Shown: in pieces, positions 17,220-26,899 of the stretch | How positions within the stretch are numbered: the first letter of the stretch is position 1 | How the letters are laid out: every line of letters starts with the position of its first letter | Assembly (NCBI RefSeq): GCF_000745265.1 | Contig: NZ_JQNN01000001.1 | Coordinates: 248,001-312,000 of the forward strand | Length of the DNA stretch: 64,000 nucleotides | Origin: Massilia sp. 9096 | Lineage (GTDB): Bacteria; Pseudomonadota; Gammaproteobacteria; Burkholderiales; Burkholderiaceae_D | Direction: 5' to 3' | The notes under the pieces: generated by a model | The model's database searches: none | Seen by the model: only the letters and a program-made list of their open reading frames with translations | Told to the model about the DNA's origin: nothing | Made by a program: the position numbers and the translations under genes

Positions 17220-17710
17220 AAGTAACCTATGACTACGGAGACGGTGCAGTAGTTTCCGGATGGGTGTACACCCGCTATCTGCAGAAATTTCGTCGATAGT
17301 TTCCTCTAGCGGCTCTAAACCCGAAGGTCGGCGACGGCTAGTTGGTCTTCCGTAAGGCGAATGATAACCGCCGGCGACTACCGCGATGTTATTTGGCGGC
17401 CGATTAACCAATGAGAAAGCCGGTGTTCTCGAGAATGCCAAACCAGCATAGTGCTCGACCTGGTCGTCCAAGCTTTACCAAGAACGAGTCCCCGCATTGA
17501 ACGCGAACGTTATTCCATTGTCGTCGTCAAGGGCTCTGCCCTAAGTGATGCTCCTGCTTGTACCATCCTAGGATTTTTCATGTCTCATAGCCGTAGCCGC
17601 AAGATGCGTCGCAAGTTCAAAGGTTTTTCGTCACGCTCAGTGTATCTGCTCGTCAGATAATCTGTACGGTCTCGCCAAGTGCGCATGAGCTGCGCGGCAT
17701 TTACCGGCCA
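17220..17710. other. Non-coding stretch inside the left end of the island
   Basis: About 490 bases between the IS3 element and the diguanylate cyclase. Open frames here are short, without ribosome sites or recognisable motifs. I see no repeats or terminator of note; it may be decayed sequence. Confidence 0.4.
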
Positions 17711-19219
17711 CTAGGAAGCAAGTGGCGGCACTTGACCTTCGGCCGCCTGCACCCGGTTTCGCCCAGCGTCCTTAGCGGCGTACAGCGCGCTGTCGGCGGC
17801 TGCCAGCAGCTCGTCAGCGCTGCTGAAGTTCACAGCATCCGTGCTAGCGACGCCGAAGCTAGCAGTCACAATGGAACTTGCATTAGAAGACGCGTGCGGA
17901 ATGCCAAGCGCCTCTACCTGCCGGCGCATTTTTTCTGCGACTAGCAGGGCACCGTCGTGACCGCAGTCGAGAAGCGCAACGAATTCCTCGCCTCCGTAGC
18001 GAGCAACTACATCACTCTGCCGGTTCAAACTGTCCTCAATCGCTTGCGCTACCTCACGCAAGCAGGCGTCGCCCGCCTGATGACCGTAGCGGTCGTTGAA
18101 GAGCTTGAAGTAATCGACATCGATGAGCACCAGCGATAATGGTGCACCACTACGACAGTGCTTACTCCAATCATGCTTGAGCATCCGTTCGAACATCCTA
18201 CGGTTACCAATTCCGGTAAGAGCATCGCGGGAAGCCAAGTCGTCTAACTGGACGTTCTGCTTCCGTAGGATTGATTTTTCGATAAGAGCCCGGTAAGCGA
18301 TGAATAGTGTTGCCCATATAAGCGCAAGCATCCCGGCGATAATCGTCGCCAAGCGCATCGAGCGAGTCTTCCAGTAAGCAAATGCAGCTTGTCGTTCGAT
18401 TCCGACAAAAATTACAAGGTCGAGGTCAGGCAGGGCTCTATACGCCGCAAGCCTTCGCTTGCCATCCATTTGTGAGGTCGAGTCATACGTGCCAGACGGT
18501 GCATGCGGCAGCAGCTTAGTAAATATCGAGCTCCGTGCATTGCTCTTCCCGACGTACTTGGCCATGCCTGGATTCCGTGCTACGAGGCTTCCATCGTTCC
18601 TGTAGATGCCGACCGTTGGCGCGACTGAAAAGCCGAACAGTGAGTAGAAAGAAGTGAGCTGGCTGGTGTCCATACCGACCGCGACAATTGCGAGCAGATT
18701 TCCCTTCTGGTCATACACTGCTTTCGAGATAGTGAAGAGAATTGGCGAACCTGGGATTCGAGCAACGATAGCCTTGTCGATGTATCGCTTGTGCGTATCT
18801 TTCGCTTGCCGAAAATAGTCTCGGTCGGAAACGTTCGTTTTAACAAGAGACATTGTTCTCGTTTGCGCAACGACGTTGCCGCCCGGGTCGACAATCCAAA
18901 TTTCACGGCAACCGATAAGAGTCCTGCAATACGAGCTCAGTAGCTTCCAGCGGTTGGGTTCACGAAGGTTCGCCAGTGGACCTGCTCCCTCAACGACAGT
19001 TGACACTGCGTCAAGGGTCTCATCGACATACGTAACGGTATCCCGTGTGTGCCGCTCAACAACGCGAGTGATGTCGGCTGCCGTTTCGTATCGTCGCTCC
19101 TCAGTATCTTGATAGTCAAGGAAGACTTCTACTGCCGTGGCGCCAACCGCGACGAAGGTGATGAACAGGGCCAGCAGCCCCAATCGAAATTTACGTGCGC
19201 GTCTCATCAAGGGGGCCAC
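17711..19219 (-). CDS. Membrane diguanylate cyclase with extracytoplasmic Cache-like sensor
   Basis: 502 residues. TM1 is at ~11-32 (FRLGLLALFITFVAVGATAV); a periplasmic dCache-like sensor spans ~35-285 (TAADITRVVERHTRDTVTYV, CREIWIVDPGGNVVAQTR, DRDYFRQAKDTHKRYIDKAI); TM2 is near 290-312; and the GGDEF domain follows. The catalytic motif is GGEEF (409-413), with DALTGIGNRRMFE at the domain start and an intact allosteric I-site RQSD five residues before it, so it should make c-di-GMP from two GTP with product inhibition. Start is uncertain: GTG at 19219 or ATG at 19207, neither with a strong ribosome site. It is island cargo whose signalling role in the element is unknown. Confidence 0.9.
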   Translation of the reverse strand: MAPLMRRARKFRLGLLALFITFVAVGATAVEVFLDYQDTEERRYETAADITRVVERHTRDTVTYVDETLDAVSTVVEGAGPLANLREPNRWKLLSSYCRTLIGCREIWIVDPGGNVVAQTRTMSLVKTNVSDRDYFRQAKDTHKRYIDKAIVARIPGSPILFTISKAVYDQKGNLLAIVAVGMDTSQLTSFYSLFGFSVAPTVGIYRNDGSLVARNPGMAKYVGKSNARSSIFTKLLPHAPSGTYDSTSQMDGKRRLAAYRALPDLDLVIFVGIERQAAFAYWKTRSMRLATIIAGMLALIWATLFIAYRALIEKSILRKQNVQLDDLASRDALTGIGNRRMFERMLKHDWSKHCRSGAPLSLVLIDVDYFKLFNDRYGHQAGDACLREVAQAIEDSLNRQSDVVARYGGEEFVALLDCGHDGALLVAEKMRRQVEALGIPHASSNASSIVTASFGVASTDAVNFSSADELLAAADSALYAAKDAGRNRVQAAEGQVPPLAS

Positions 19220-19600
19220 ATCTCTCGCAAAACACCACCCCTGGGGCAGAGGAGGCCCGATTCTACCCGAGCGCTAGCTTTGCATCCGGAAATCTATCTC
19301 GGTCATCCTCGCCCAGACCGCTGTATCGCTGACACTGCAAGAAGCAGACATTGTTGCCATGATGATTGAAACGGGTGGTGCGCCGGTGTTCTGCCCCCAA
19401 CAAAACGTAAATCAGATATTAAAGTGTTTGTATCGCAACGAACACCCCGAGTACACTTAACAAACAGCAATACTTCATGTGCGCTCGCCGTAGGCCGCTG
19501 GCAGAGCGGTGCTGTAAGCGCGTGTCGAGTAGTCCTTAAACGTTTTTCTTGCCTCAGGCATCAGCCACCGCGCCTAATCCATTTTCTAAAGAAGCAACGA
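19220..19600. other. Intergenic region between divergent diguanylate cyclase and helicase genes
   Basis: About 380 bases with no credible gene. An AT-richer patch around 19404-19435 (ACGTAAATCAGATATTAAAG) is the likeliest place for the helicase promoter, but no clear consensus can be assigned. Confidence 0.35.
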
Positions 19601-22600
19601 ATGCAATCCGACATCGCCGACGTCGTCACGTCTCGCTCAGCAAGCGAAACTGTTCCTAGCCTTAAAATCGAGATTACTGCAGACCCGACGACCGGCTACG
19701 CGGCGATTCAGAACAACATCCCGGTCATCCGGTCGATTACCGTTCTAAACACGGGGTCAGAAGCACTTCGCGATGTCGAGGTTGATGTTTCATGTTCACC
19801 TCGCTTTGCCATGGGGGTGAAGCTGAAGTTCGACCTGTTGGCATCTGGGGAAGCTCGAACCATCTCTCCGGTTGACCTGCAGCCGGAACATGCTTACCTG
19901 AGCCAGCTTGACGAGTCTGAGAGAGCAACAATATTGGCTAAGGCCGTGCTCAGTGCGGAGCAGGTAGCTCAAACCAGCCGACCTATCGAAGTGTTGGCGT
20001 ACGACCAGTGGGCCGGGACTCGTTCCCTGCCTGAGCTGCTCGCCGCGTTCAGTATGCCGAACTCACGGGTTGTCGACCGTATCGTTTCAAACGCTTCAAC
20101 GTTACTTCGTGGTGCGTCGGAAAGCCTCTCGATGAACGGCTATCAGTCGAAGAATCGAGCTAACGTCTGGAAGCAGGTTTCGGCAGTCTATAGCTCGATT
20201 CTGGCAGAAAAACTGCACTACTCGAACCCTCCAGCGTCCTTCGGTTCGGATGGCCAGAAGATTCGGACTCCGGAGCGAATCCTCGACGGTAAAGTGGCGA
20301 CTTGCCTGGACACTGCAATGCTGTTTGCATCGTGCTTTGAGCAGGCGGGTTTGCACCCGGTGGTACTCTTCAAGGAAGCTCATGCTTGGGTTGGAGTCTG
20401 GCTAACTGAAACCAGTTTCCCAACCCCCGTCATCGACGATGTCCAGTCGGTTCGCAAACGTGTTAAGTCTGGCGAATTCATCGCCTTTGAGACGACGGGT
20501 GTTGCAGGGGGAAACAATCCTTCATTAAGGTGGGCCAGCAGCACGGCTGAAGAGTACCTGGCCGATGGGGGAAGCTTCCTTTACGCGGTAGACATTCGGC
20601 GTGCACGAGAAGTGCAAATCCGTCCGCTGCCTTCGCGCTCGACGGTTGTCGAGGTTGCGCCGGCAGATGTGAACATCTCGCTCCCTTCAATCGAAGATGT
20701 GCCGCCTCTGCCGCCGCTTGACCCTGCCGTTATCCAGGTCAATGACTCGGCAGTGCCAGACACGCCAGAAGGGCGTCTATCGCGTTGGAAAAGCAAATTG
20801 CTCGACCTTACACTTCGCAACAGGCTTCTGAACTTCAAGCCGGCTAAATCTAACTTGCGTGTTATCTGTCCCGACCCAGGTGCGCTCGAGGATGTCCTCT
20901 CAGAAGGTAAAGAGTTCAAAATTCGACCGTTGCCGTCCGTCATGGTAGGCAGTGACAACCGGGATGCGGCAGTGTTTTCCGCGCGCACTGGCAACGCGCC
21001 GCTGGACGCCATCGCGGCAGAGGCTTTAAGCCGTCGCGAAATCATTGTCGACGCTACGGAAGAGACGCTTGACGCTCGGCTCCTTGAGATATTCCGCACA
21101 GCTGGAACCAGCTTGGAGGAGGGCGGTGCGAACACGCTATTTCTTGCATTTGGACTCCTACAGTGGCAGGAAGAAAAGGATGCCGAAGTCCAGCATCTGG
21201 CGCCGATACTCTTGATACCTGTGACGCTAACGCGGCAGTCGGTTCGTAGCGGCTTTCGCTTGACTCGACACGATGACGACGCGTTGGTTAACCCGACGCT
21301 CGTGCAGAAGCTTTGGCAAGACTTCGAGATGAAGCTGCCTTCGTTTGACGTGCTGCCTTTGGATGAGAAAGGCATCGACGTTCCCAAAATCTTGCAGGTC
21401 TTCCGCTTGGCAGTGGGTGAGCTAAAGGGATGGGAGGTCAAGGACGAAGTCCACCTGGGCATCTTCTCGTTCGCTAAATATTTGATGTGGAAAGACCTGC
21501 AGGACCGTCAAAAGCAGCTTCTGGAGAACCCGGTCGTCGCGCACTTGGTCAACCATCCAGGAAAGGCGTTTGCTGACAGCGAAATCGGGTATGAGGCTTC
21601 TACTCTCGACAGCACGTTTCGACCGCAGGACCTCTTTGCTCCACTGCTATCTGACTCATCACAGCTTCGTGCAATATGTGTCGCGAGTGAAGGTAAGAAC
21701 CTCGTGGTGGAGGGGCCACCCGGCACTGGTAAAAGCCAAACAATCACGAACCTCATCGCACACCTGTTGGCTTCCGGCAAAACCGTGCTGTTCGTGTCAG
21801 AAAAAATGGCCGCGCTTGAGGTCGTCCATCGGCGACTGAACTCGCTCGGCCTCGGCGCCTTCTGCTTTGAGCTGCATTCGTCAAAAGCCAAAAAGTCAGA
21901 GGTACTGAAGCAGTTGGGCGCGGCGCTTGACGCCAGCGGCAATCGGACGGTCAAGGACTGGGAGGCTGAAGCAGAACGGCTTTCTAACCTTCGCACGGAA
22001 CTTAACGGCTTAGCACAGGCACTGCATCGAATTCATCCGAATGACCTTACAGTCTACGACGCGATAGGTATTTGTGTTCGGTATGGCGATACGACGCCGG
22101 CAACGTTGAGCTGGCCGGACTTGAACGCCCACAGCCGAAAAGACCTGGACGAACTTCGACAAATATCGCGACGAATGGCGGCACTGGGTGCGCAGATTTC
22201 TGAGATGCCGGCACATCCACTGGCGGCGATTAGGAAAACCGACTGGACCCCAAGTTGGCAATCGACCTTGCTCGATGAGGCTGCGGAATTAAGCAGAATG
22301 GCAGCTGCATTGCAGGAAGCCTCGAAGCCAATTTTGCGCAAGATTGGACTGGCCGAGGTTGGTCTGTCGATGACTGAGCTCGGGCTTCTCGACCAACTGG
22401 CCGACACACTCATTCTAGCTCCGAAAGTGCCTCTGGGCGTCGCGCGAGCAGCCCACGATGAGGCGAGCCGAGCCCGGCTCTTGTTCTTGAGTCAGCACGG
22501 GCTAGCACGTACCCAGGCATGGGAAACATTAGACGGCAAGTACCGTGAGGATGTCACTTCGCTCAGCGCTGCAGAACTGCAGCTCCAATGGGCGGCAGCG

Positions 22601-25540
22601 CAAACAACTTGGTGGCCACGAAATTGGTTTGCCAAGCGAGCGGTGCTTAATCGCTTGAGGCTGTATCGAAACGACGGTGTTCGTCCGACTGAGGCAGAAG
22701 TGGGTGACATGGCTGCCTCGCTTGCGCGCATCAACGCGGAGGACAAAGTCATTTTGCCTCTTGCAAGCGAGGCCCAGCAGCTTCTTCAAGAACACTTCGT
22801 CGGAGAGAAGACTGACTGGGCGTCGGTTGGAGAGAATCAGGAATGGGCGGCAGCATTTGCGGACGTCGTTAGCCGGCTAGTAGGTCGGGATGATGAGGTA
22901 GCGAAAGCCCTAAAAGCCAACCTTGAAAACCTTGTAACGGATGGGCGTGCAACACTCAAGCGTGACGGAGCAGTTGGAAGCGCATTGCTCAGTTACCGCG
23001 ACGCCTACCGTGAGCTCGTCGACCAAGTACATAAGCTGGTGGTAACTGCTAACTCGGCCGTGGGCCTCGGCCTTGACTCCAACGAAGACGGCTTTTTGCC
23101 AAGGTTGCAGAGCATGCTGCAGGGGTGGAAAACCTCGGCTAGGCAGCTGCAGCCCTGGAGCTTGTGGCAGCGCGTTCGCTCGGATGCCATAGCACATGGT
23201 TTGCTCGGGCTGGTATCGCCTTTGGAAGCCGGCGAGGCCGCAATGAGTGACGCAGCTGAGTTTTTTGAATTCAGCTACCAAAATTGGTGGCTTAAGAAAG
23301 CGGTAGACGCTGAAAATGTTCTCTGCACTTTCTCGAGCGCCGACCATGATAGAAAGATTTCTGAATTTCGGCAGGCTGATGAGCGTTTCCAGGAGCTGTC
23401 GCAGCAATACATCGTCGCGAAGCTCTCTGGGAAAATTCCGTCGAGCGCGGGTGTCGAACCTGGCGCTGATTCAGAACTCGGCAAGTTACGTAGGGAACTA
23501 CAAAAGCAACGCAAACACACGCCGATTCGCCAGCTCATGCAAAGCCTTCCAACGCTGCTTCCCAAGCTCAAGCCTTGCATGCTGATGTCGCCGCTGTCCG
23601 TCGCGCAGTACTTAGACCCGGCCCATGCTCAGTTTGACGTCGTAGTTTTCGACGAGGCATCGCAGATTCCAGTTTGGGATGCAGTCGGTGCGATTGCACG
23701 AGGTCGACAGCTTGTCTGCGTGGGTGACCCTAAACAGCTTCCTCCAACAAACTTCTTCAATCGTGTCGACGATTTACAAGAAGTGGCAGGGGACGACAGC
23801 ATCCAAGACCTCGAGAGTATTCTTGACGAGTGCTTAAGTATCGGTATGCCAAAGCTCAGCCTCACCTGGCACTACCGAAGCCGTAATGAGAGTCTCATCA
23901 CGTTCAGCAATGTGACATATTACGATAATGAGCTCGTAACGTTTCCTTCGCCGACGACCAGAGATGAAGGCGTGCGATTTGAACACGTGCGAGGGGTATA
24001 TGACCGCGGCGGGTCGCGTACAAATCGTGCTGAGGCTGACGCTATCGTAGCCTCAATTGAGAAACACTTCCAGAACTCAGCGACCAATAAACAGACGCTA
24101 GGGGTTGTGACGTTCAATCAGGCACAGCAGAACCTCATCGAAAAGCTGTTAGACGCGCGCCGGCGGATTTCGTCGACACTTGACCAAGCGATTGCGTCCA
24201 CGGCTCGAGAGCCGCTGTTTATCAAGAACATCGAAAATGTACAAGGTGACGAACGCGACGTTATCTATTTTTCGATAACGTATGGCCAGGATGCAGCCGG
24301 CAAACTGAACATGAATTTCGGTCCGCTGAACCTTGAGGGTGGCCATCGTCGCCTGAACGTTGCGGTGTCGCGCGCCCGTCAGAACGTGGTCATATTCAGT
24401 ACATTGCTGCCTGAGCAAATCGACTTGTCGAAGGTCCGCGCGGCAGGTGTGCGCGACCTTAAGAACTATCTGGACTTTGCACTGCGCGGCCCACGTGCCT
24501 TAGTCGAGCAAAGCACTCCTACAGGCATGGAGCCGGACAGTCCATTTGAGCGAGAAGTCATTTCCGTATTACGCAACAAAGGATGGGTAGTGCACCCCCA
24601 GGTCGGGGTTTCGGGCTACAGGATAGACATTGGCGTCGTAGACCCGCGGGCGCCCGGCCGGTACCTCTTAGGGGTCGAGTGCGATGGCCGTACCTATCAC
24701 TCAGGCGCGACCGCGCGAGACCGCGACAGACTGCGTCAGTACGTCTTAGAAGGGCTCGGGTGGGAGCTTTTCCGCATTTGGTCGACAGACTGGTGGCTCA
24801 ACCCTCAAGAGCCGATACGAAAGCTAGAGGCGAGGCTCGCGCAACTGCTGTACACCGACGAGCCGTCCCAAGATGCAGGCAACTTGGAAGAGGTCCCCTC
24901 GGCGCCTGTCGAGCCAGATGAAACTGCCCTGGAGGAGCCGGCTGAAGCGTCGGCATCATCCGAAGTCGAGCGGCCACAGGCTCTCGTAGAGTATCGCGTA
25001 GCTGAGCTTGAGGTGATGGATGGTAACGACTTCTACGCTGCTTCTTCCGCAACCACACTGCGTTCTCAGCTTGTACAGATTATCAACGAAGAGGGGCCGG
25101 TAGCTAGTCACATCGTTTTCAAACGAGTAGCACGTGCTTGGGGTCTATCGAAAACGGGCCGGCGGATTCAGGAGGTCCTTACCAACCTAGTTCCCTTAGA
25201 TATCGTTAGGACTGAAGAGGAAGGTACGACGTTCTATTGGCCTCAAGCTAGCGAGTCAATCGACTGGACAGGTTTCCGAGTGCCCAATAGTAATGCTGAG
25301 TCTAAGCGGTCATTAGACGAGGTCGCGCCCCAAGAAATCGCTAACGTCGCGTCTTTTCTGATATCCCAGCAGGGGGGTATGTCATTAGACGGACTTTCGC
25401 GTTCTATTTGCCGTCTCCTGGGAATTTCGCGTACATCAGCTGATGCCGAACGCCGCGTTGCAAGTGCGTTAAAACTGGAGTTGGCGACGTCCCATTTTGC
25501 TGTCGTTAATGGGATGGTTCAACCCCGTGCAGTACATTAG
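19601..25540 (+). CDS. DUF4011/SF1 helicase with MTES-type nuclease and DUF3320 domains
   Basis: 1979 residues from ATG 19601. In order: a beta-rich N-terminal domain; a transglutaminase-like segment around 225-265 (KVATCLDTAMLFASCFEQAG and HAWVGVWL); a DUF4011 region starting RLSRWKSKLLDLTLRNRLLN; an SF1 helicase with Walker A GPPGTGKS at 705-712, Walker B DEAS near 1351, GDPKQLPPTNFF, WHYRSRNESLITFSN and VAVSRARQNVVIFS; a PD-(D/E)XK nuclease (YRIDIGVVDP, VECDGRTYHS around E1693); and C-terminal DUF3320. Such helicase-nucleases are common in defence islands, but the mechanism is not settled. All helicase motifs look intact. Weak ribosome site GAAG. Partners were not found: the flanking genes are unrelated. 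Confidence 0.9.
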   Translation: MQSDIADVVTSRSASETVPSLKIEITADPTTGYAAIQNNIPVIRSITVLNTGSEALRDVEVDVSCSPRFAMGVKLKFDLLASGEARTISPVDLQPEHAYLSQLDESERATILAKAVLSAEQVAQTSRPIEVLAYDQWAGTRSLPELLAAFSMPNSRVVDRIVSNASTLLRGASESLSMNGYQSKNRANVWKQVSAVYSSILAEKLHYSNPPASFGSDGQKIRTPERILDGKVATCLDTAMLFASCFEQAGLHPVVLFKEAHAWVGVWLTETSFPTPVIDDVQSVRKRVKSGEFIAFETTGVAGGNNPSLRWASSTAEEYLADGGSFLYAVDIRRAREVQIRPLPSRSTVVEVAPADVNISLPSIEDVPPLPPLDPAVIQVNDSAVPDTPEGRLSRWKSKLLDLTLRNRLLNFKPAKSNLRVICPDPGALEDVLSEGKEFKIRPLPSVMVGSDNRDAAVFSARTGNAPLDAIAAEALSRREIIVDATEETLDARLLEIFRTAGTSLEEGGANTLFLAFGLLQWQEEKDAEVQHLAPILLIPVTLTRQSVRSGFRLTRHDDDALVNPTLVQKLWQDFEMKLPSFDVLPLDEKGIDVPKILQVFRLAVGELKGWEVKDEVHLGIFSFAKYLMWKDLQDRQKQLLENPVVAHLVNHPGKAFADSEIGYEASTLDSTFRPQDLFAPLLSDSSQLRAICVASEGKNLVVEGPPGTGKSQTITNLIAHLLASGKTVLFVSEKMAALEVVHRRLNSLGLGAFCFELHSSKAKKSEVLKQLGAALDASGNRTVKDWEAEAERLSNLRTELNGLAQALHRIHPNDLTVYDAIGICVRYGDTTPATLSWPDLNAHSRKDLDELRQISRRMAALGAQISEMPAHPLAAIRKTDWTPSWQSTLLDEAAELSRMAAALQEASKPILRKIGLAEVGLSMTELGLLDQLADTLILAPKVPLGVARAAHDEASRARLLFLSQHGLARTQAWETLDGKYREDVTSLSAAELQLQWAAAQTTWWPRNWFAKRAVLNRLRLYRNDGVRPTEAEVGDMAASLARINAEDKVILPLASEAQQLLQEHFVGEKTDWASVGENQEWAAAFADVVSRLVGRDDEVAKALKANLENLVTDGRATLKRDGAVGSALLSYRDAYRELVDQVHKLVVTANSAVGLGLDSNEDGFLPRLQSMLQGWKTSARQLQPWSLWQRVRSDAIAHGLLGLVSPLEAGEAAMSDAAEFFEFSYQNWWLKKAVDAENVLCTFSSADHDRKISEFRQADERFQELSQQYIVAKLSGKIPSSAGVEPGADSELGKLRRELQKQRKHTPIRQLMQSLPTLLPKLKPCMLMSPLSVAQYLDPAHAQFDVVVFDEASQIPVWDAVGAIARGRQLVCVGDPKQLPPTNFFNRVDDLQEVAGDDSIQDLESILDECLSIGMPKLSLTWHYRSRNESLITFSNVTYYDNELVTFPSPTTRDEGVRFEHVRGVYDRGGSRTNRAEADAIVASIEKHFQNSATNKQTLGVVTFNQAQQNLIEKLLDARRRISSTLDQAIASTAREPLFIKNIENVQGDERDVIYFSITYGQDAAGKLNMNFGPLNLEGGHRRLNVAVSRARQNVVIFSTLLPEQIDLSKVRAAGVRDLKNYLDFALRGPRALVEQSTPTGMEPDSPFEREVISVLRNKGWVVHPQVGVSGYRIDIGVVDPRAPGRYLLGVECDGRTYHSGATARDRDRLRQYVLEGLGWELFRIWSTDWWLNPQEPIRKLEARLAQLLYTDEPSQDAGNLEEVPSAPVEPDETALEEPAEASASSEVERPQALVEYRVAELEVMDGNDFYAASSATTLRSQLVQIINEEGPVASHIVFKRVARAWGLSKTGRRIQEVLTNLVPLDIVRTEEEGTTFYWPQASESIDWTGFRVPNSNAESKRSLDEVAPQEIANVASFLISQQGGMSLDGLSRSICRLLGISRTSADAERRVASALKLELATSHFAVVNGMVQPRAVH

Positions 25541-25679
25541 CAGCGTTGGTCCTTCGTAGGTTATCAAATTGCCATCTGCGAATGTCGGAGGACATTTGGG
25601 GCAAACATACTCATGTCTGATTTCAACAGGGACTATGGGTAGTCTGCAAGGGGGGAGCGTCTTGATTTACTATCTCATC

Positions 25680-26096
25680 CTATCGGTCCCCAAAGGCGGC
25701 CGCTGCGTTCAACACATCGACCAGGCGACCCTGCCTCAGGGCGCCTAGTGGTGTGGTACCGAGCACGTTCGATTTAGTCGTGAAAAAGCTGTATTTAGAA
25801 GCGCCGGGAAGTGCTCCGAGGGATTTCGTCACTTTCTCAAGCGCGCGGCGGTCGAAATCTGGGTCAGCGTAGAAGGTTGGGTAGTAATTTTCACCGGACG
25901 GTCCGACCAACGCCAACAGCCGGTGTGACTTCACTGCTTCGCTCACTGACTGCCGGCGAATCTTGAGTGCGTCTTGAAGCTCAGCCGAAGTAATGAGCTC
26001 TTTACGTTCGATGCGAGAGGCCAGCGCCGCGGCTGACCCGGCACGAGATTCCAGCATGAAAGCTTCGCCGTCGACTTTCGATTTCTTGGTAGCCAT
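25680..26096 (-). CDS. Antitoxin-like protein with ParS/MbcA-type C-terminus (orphan)
   Basis: 138 residues from ATG 26096 (MATKKSKVDGEAFML). An HTH-like middle (LITSAELQDALKIRRQSVSE) is followed by a C-terminal block TTPLGALRQGRLVDVLNAAA that resembles the toxin-binding end of Xre-MbcA-ParS antitoxins. No toxin (RES or similar) lies next to it. The frame extends upstream to 26354, but above ~26180 it is antisense to a transposase remnant, so the longer version is not native. The stretch 26100-26177 (GPKTDEAADAQFDKDLDAAL) could be original coding, meaning insertion may have cut off the true N-terminus. Family call is tentative. Confidence 0.55.
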   Translation of the reverse strand: MATKKSKVDGEAFMLESRAGSAAALASRIERKELITSAELQDALKIRRQSVSEAVKSHRLLALVGPSGENYYPTFYADPDFDRRALEKVTKSLGALPGASKYSFFTTKSNVLGTTPLGALRQGRLVDVLNAAAAFGDR

Positions 26097-26179
26097 CGGA
26101 CTCGGCTTGCGGGTCAGAGCTGCGTCAAGGTCTTTGTCGAATTGAGCATCAGCTGCCTCGTCAGTCTTGGGTCCGACCT

Positions 26180-26516
26180 TGCCACGACCCGGCGCCAAGC
26201 CGTCGCGCAGCGTGGTGCGCAAGCAATCATCCCGACACGGAAAAATGCCAAGCCATGGAAGGACGAACGTCCGGGGGCAAAAGCGCGTAATGCCATCCTC
26301 GCAGCCACGTGCCGCCTTGGTCGCAAAATATGGAAGAAGTGGGCGGGCTATCATCGACGCAGTCTTGTTGAAACGAAAATGCGCTGCTTCAAACTATTTG
26401 GCGAGAGGGTGATGGCTCGCGACTTCGACCGGCAGGTAGCAGAGCTGCAGGTTCGGGCGGCCATCCTGAATCGCTTTACTCGCCTTGGCACGCCCACGAC
26501 GGTGACCATGCCATAA
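26180..26516 (+). pseudogene. IS5-type transposase C-terminal remnant
   Basis: The frame reads IIPTRKNAKPWKDERPGAKA then RNAILAATCRLGRKIWKKWA, GYHRRSLVETKMRCFKLFGE and MARDFDRQVAELQVRAAILN, which is the conserved C-terminal third of IS5-group DDE transposases (the E of RSLVETKM is the catalytic Glu). The N-terminal two thirds and both catalytic Asp regions are missing. The 5' limit is approximate. Its arrival may have truncated the antitoxin-like gene on the other strand. Confidence 0.82.
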
Positions 26517-26623
26517 ATCCGTCTCGGGTTTGGGGTATTACGTGCTCAAATTATTCGTGCAACAAAGCCTAATCGAGCCTGACATTAAAATTCGCAACGG
26601 CTACCGGACCTGTTTCTGATGAG

Positions 26624-26899
26624 TTACATTATGCCCCCGCCGAGCACATGCCCTCTCGATGGACTTTTCGAGCAAGAACCGCCGGCATTCGTTGTTGCGG
26701 AGCAGTAAATACATTTCTTGGGTCCGTTATCCACGACGTGGCTCTTCGACGGACTTTTGGAGCACGAGCCCCCGCCGTTACAGCTGGCTCCGCAAAATAT
26801 ACACTTGCCGATGGTATAGACAACGTGTCCCCCTGAGGGACTCTTAGTGCATGAACCGCCCGCGTTCGTAGATGCTCCACAATACTTACATTTCCCCAT
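26624..26899 (-). CDS. Triple zinc-ribbon-like repeat protein
   Basis: 91 residues made almost wholly of three ~30-residue repeats: GKCKYCGASTNAGGSCTKSP then SGGHVV; GKCIFCGASCNGGGSCSKSP then SKSHVV; KKCIYCSATTNAGGSCSKSP then SRGHVL. Each carries C-x2-C, a third Cys and a His, so each could bind one metal ion. The pattern resembles short CxYCG...SPHxxHVH proteins in other genomes, but I know no function. Start ATG 26899 has AGAGG well placed upstream. It is isolated between mobile-element debris. Confidence 0.75.
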   Translation of the reverse strand: MGKCKYCGASTNAGGSCTKSPSGGHVVYTIGKCIFCGASCNGGGSCSKSPSKSHVVDNGPKKCIYCSATTNAGGSCSKSPSRGHVLGGGIM

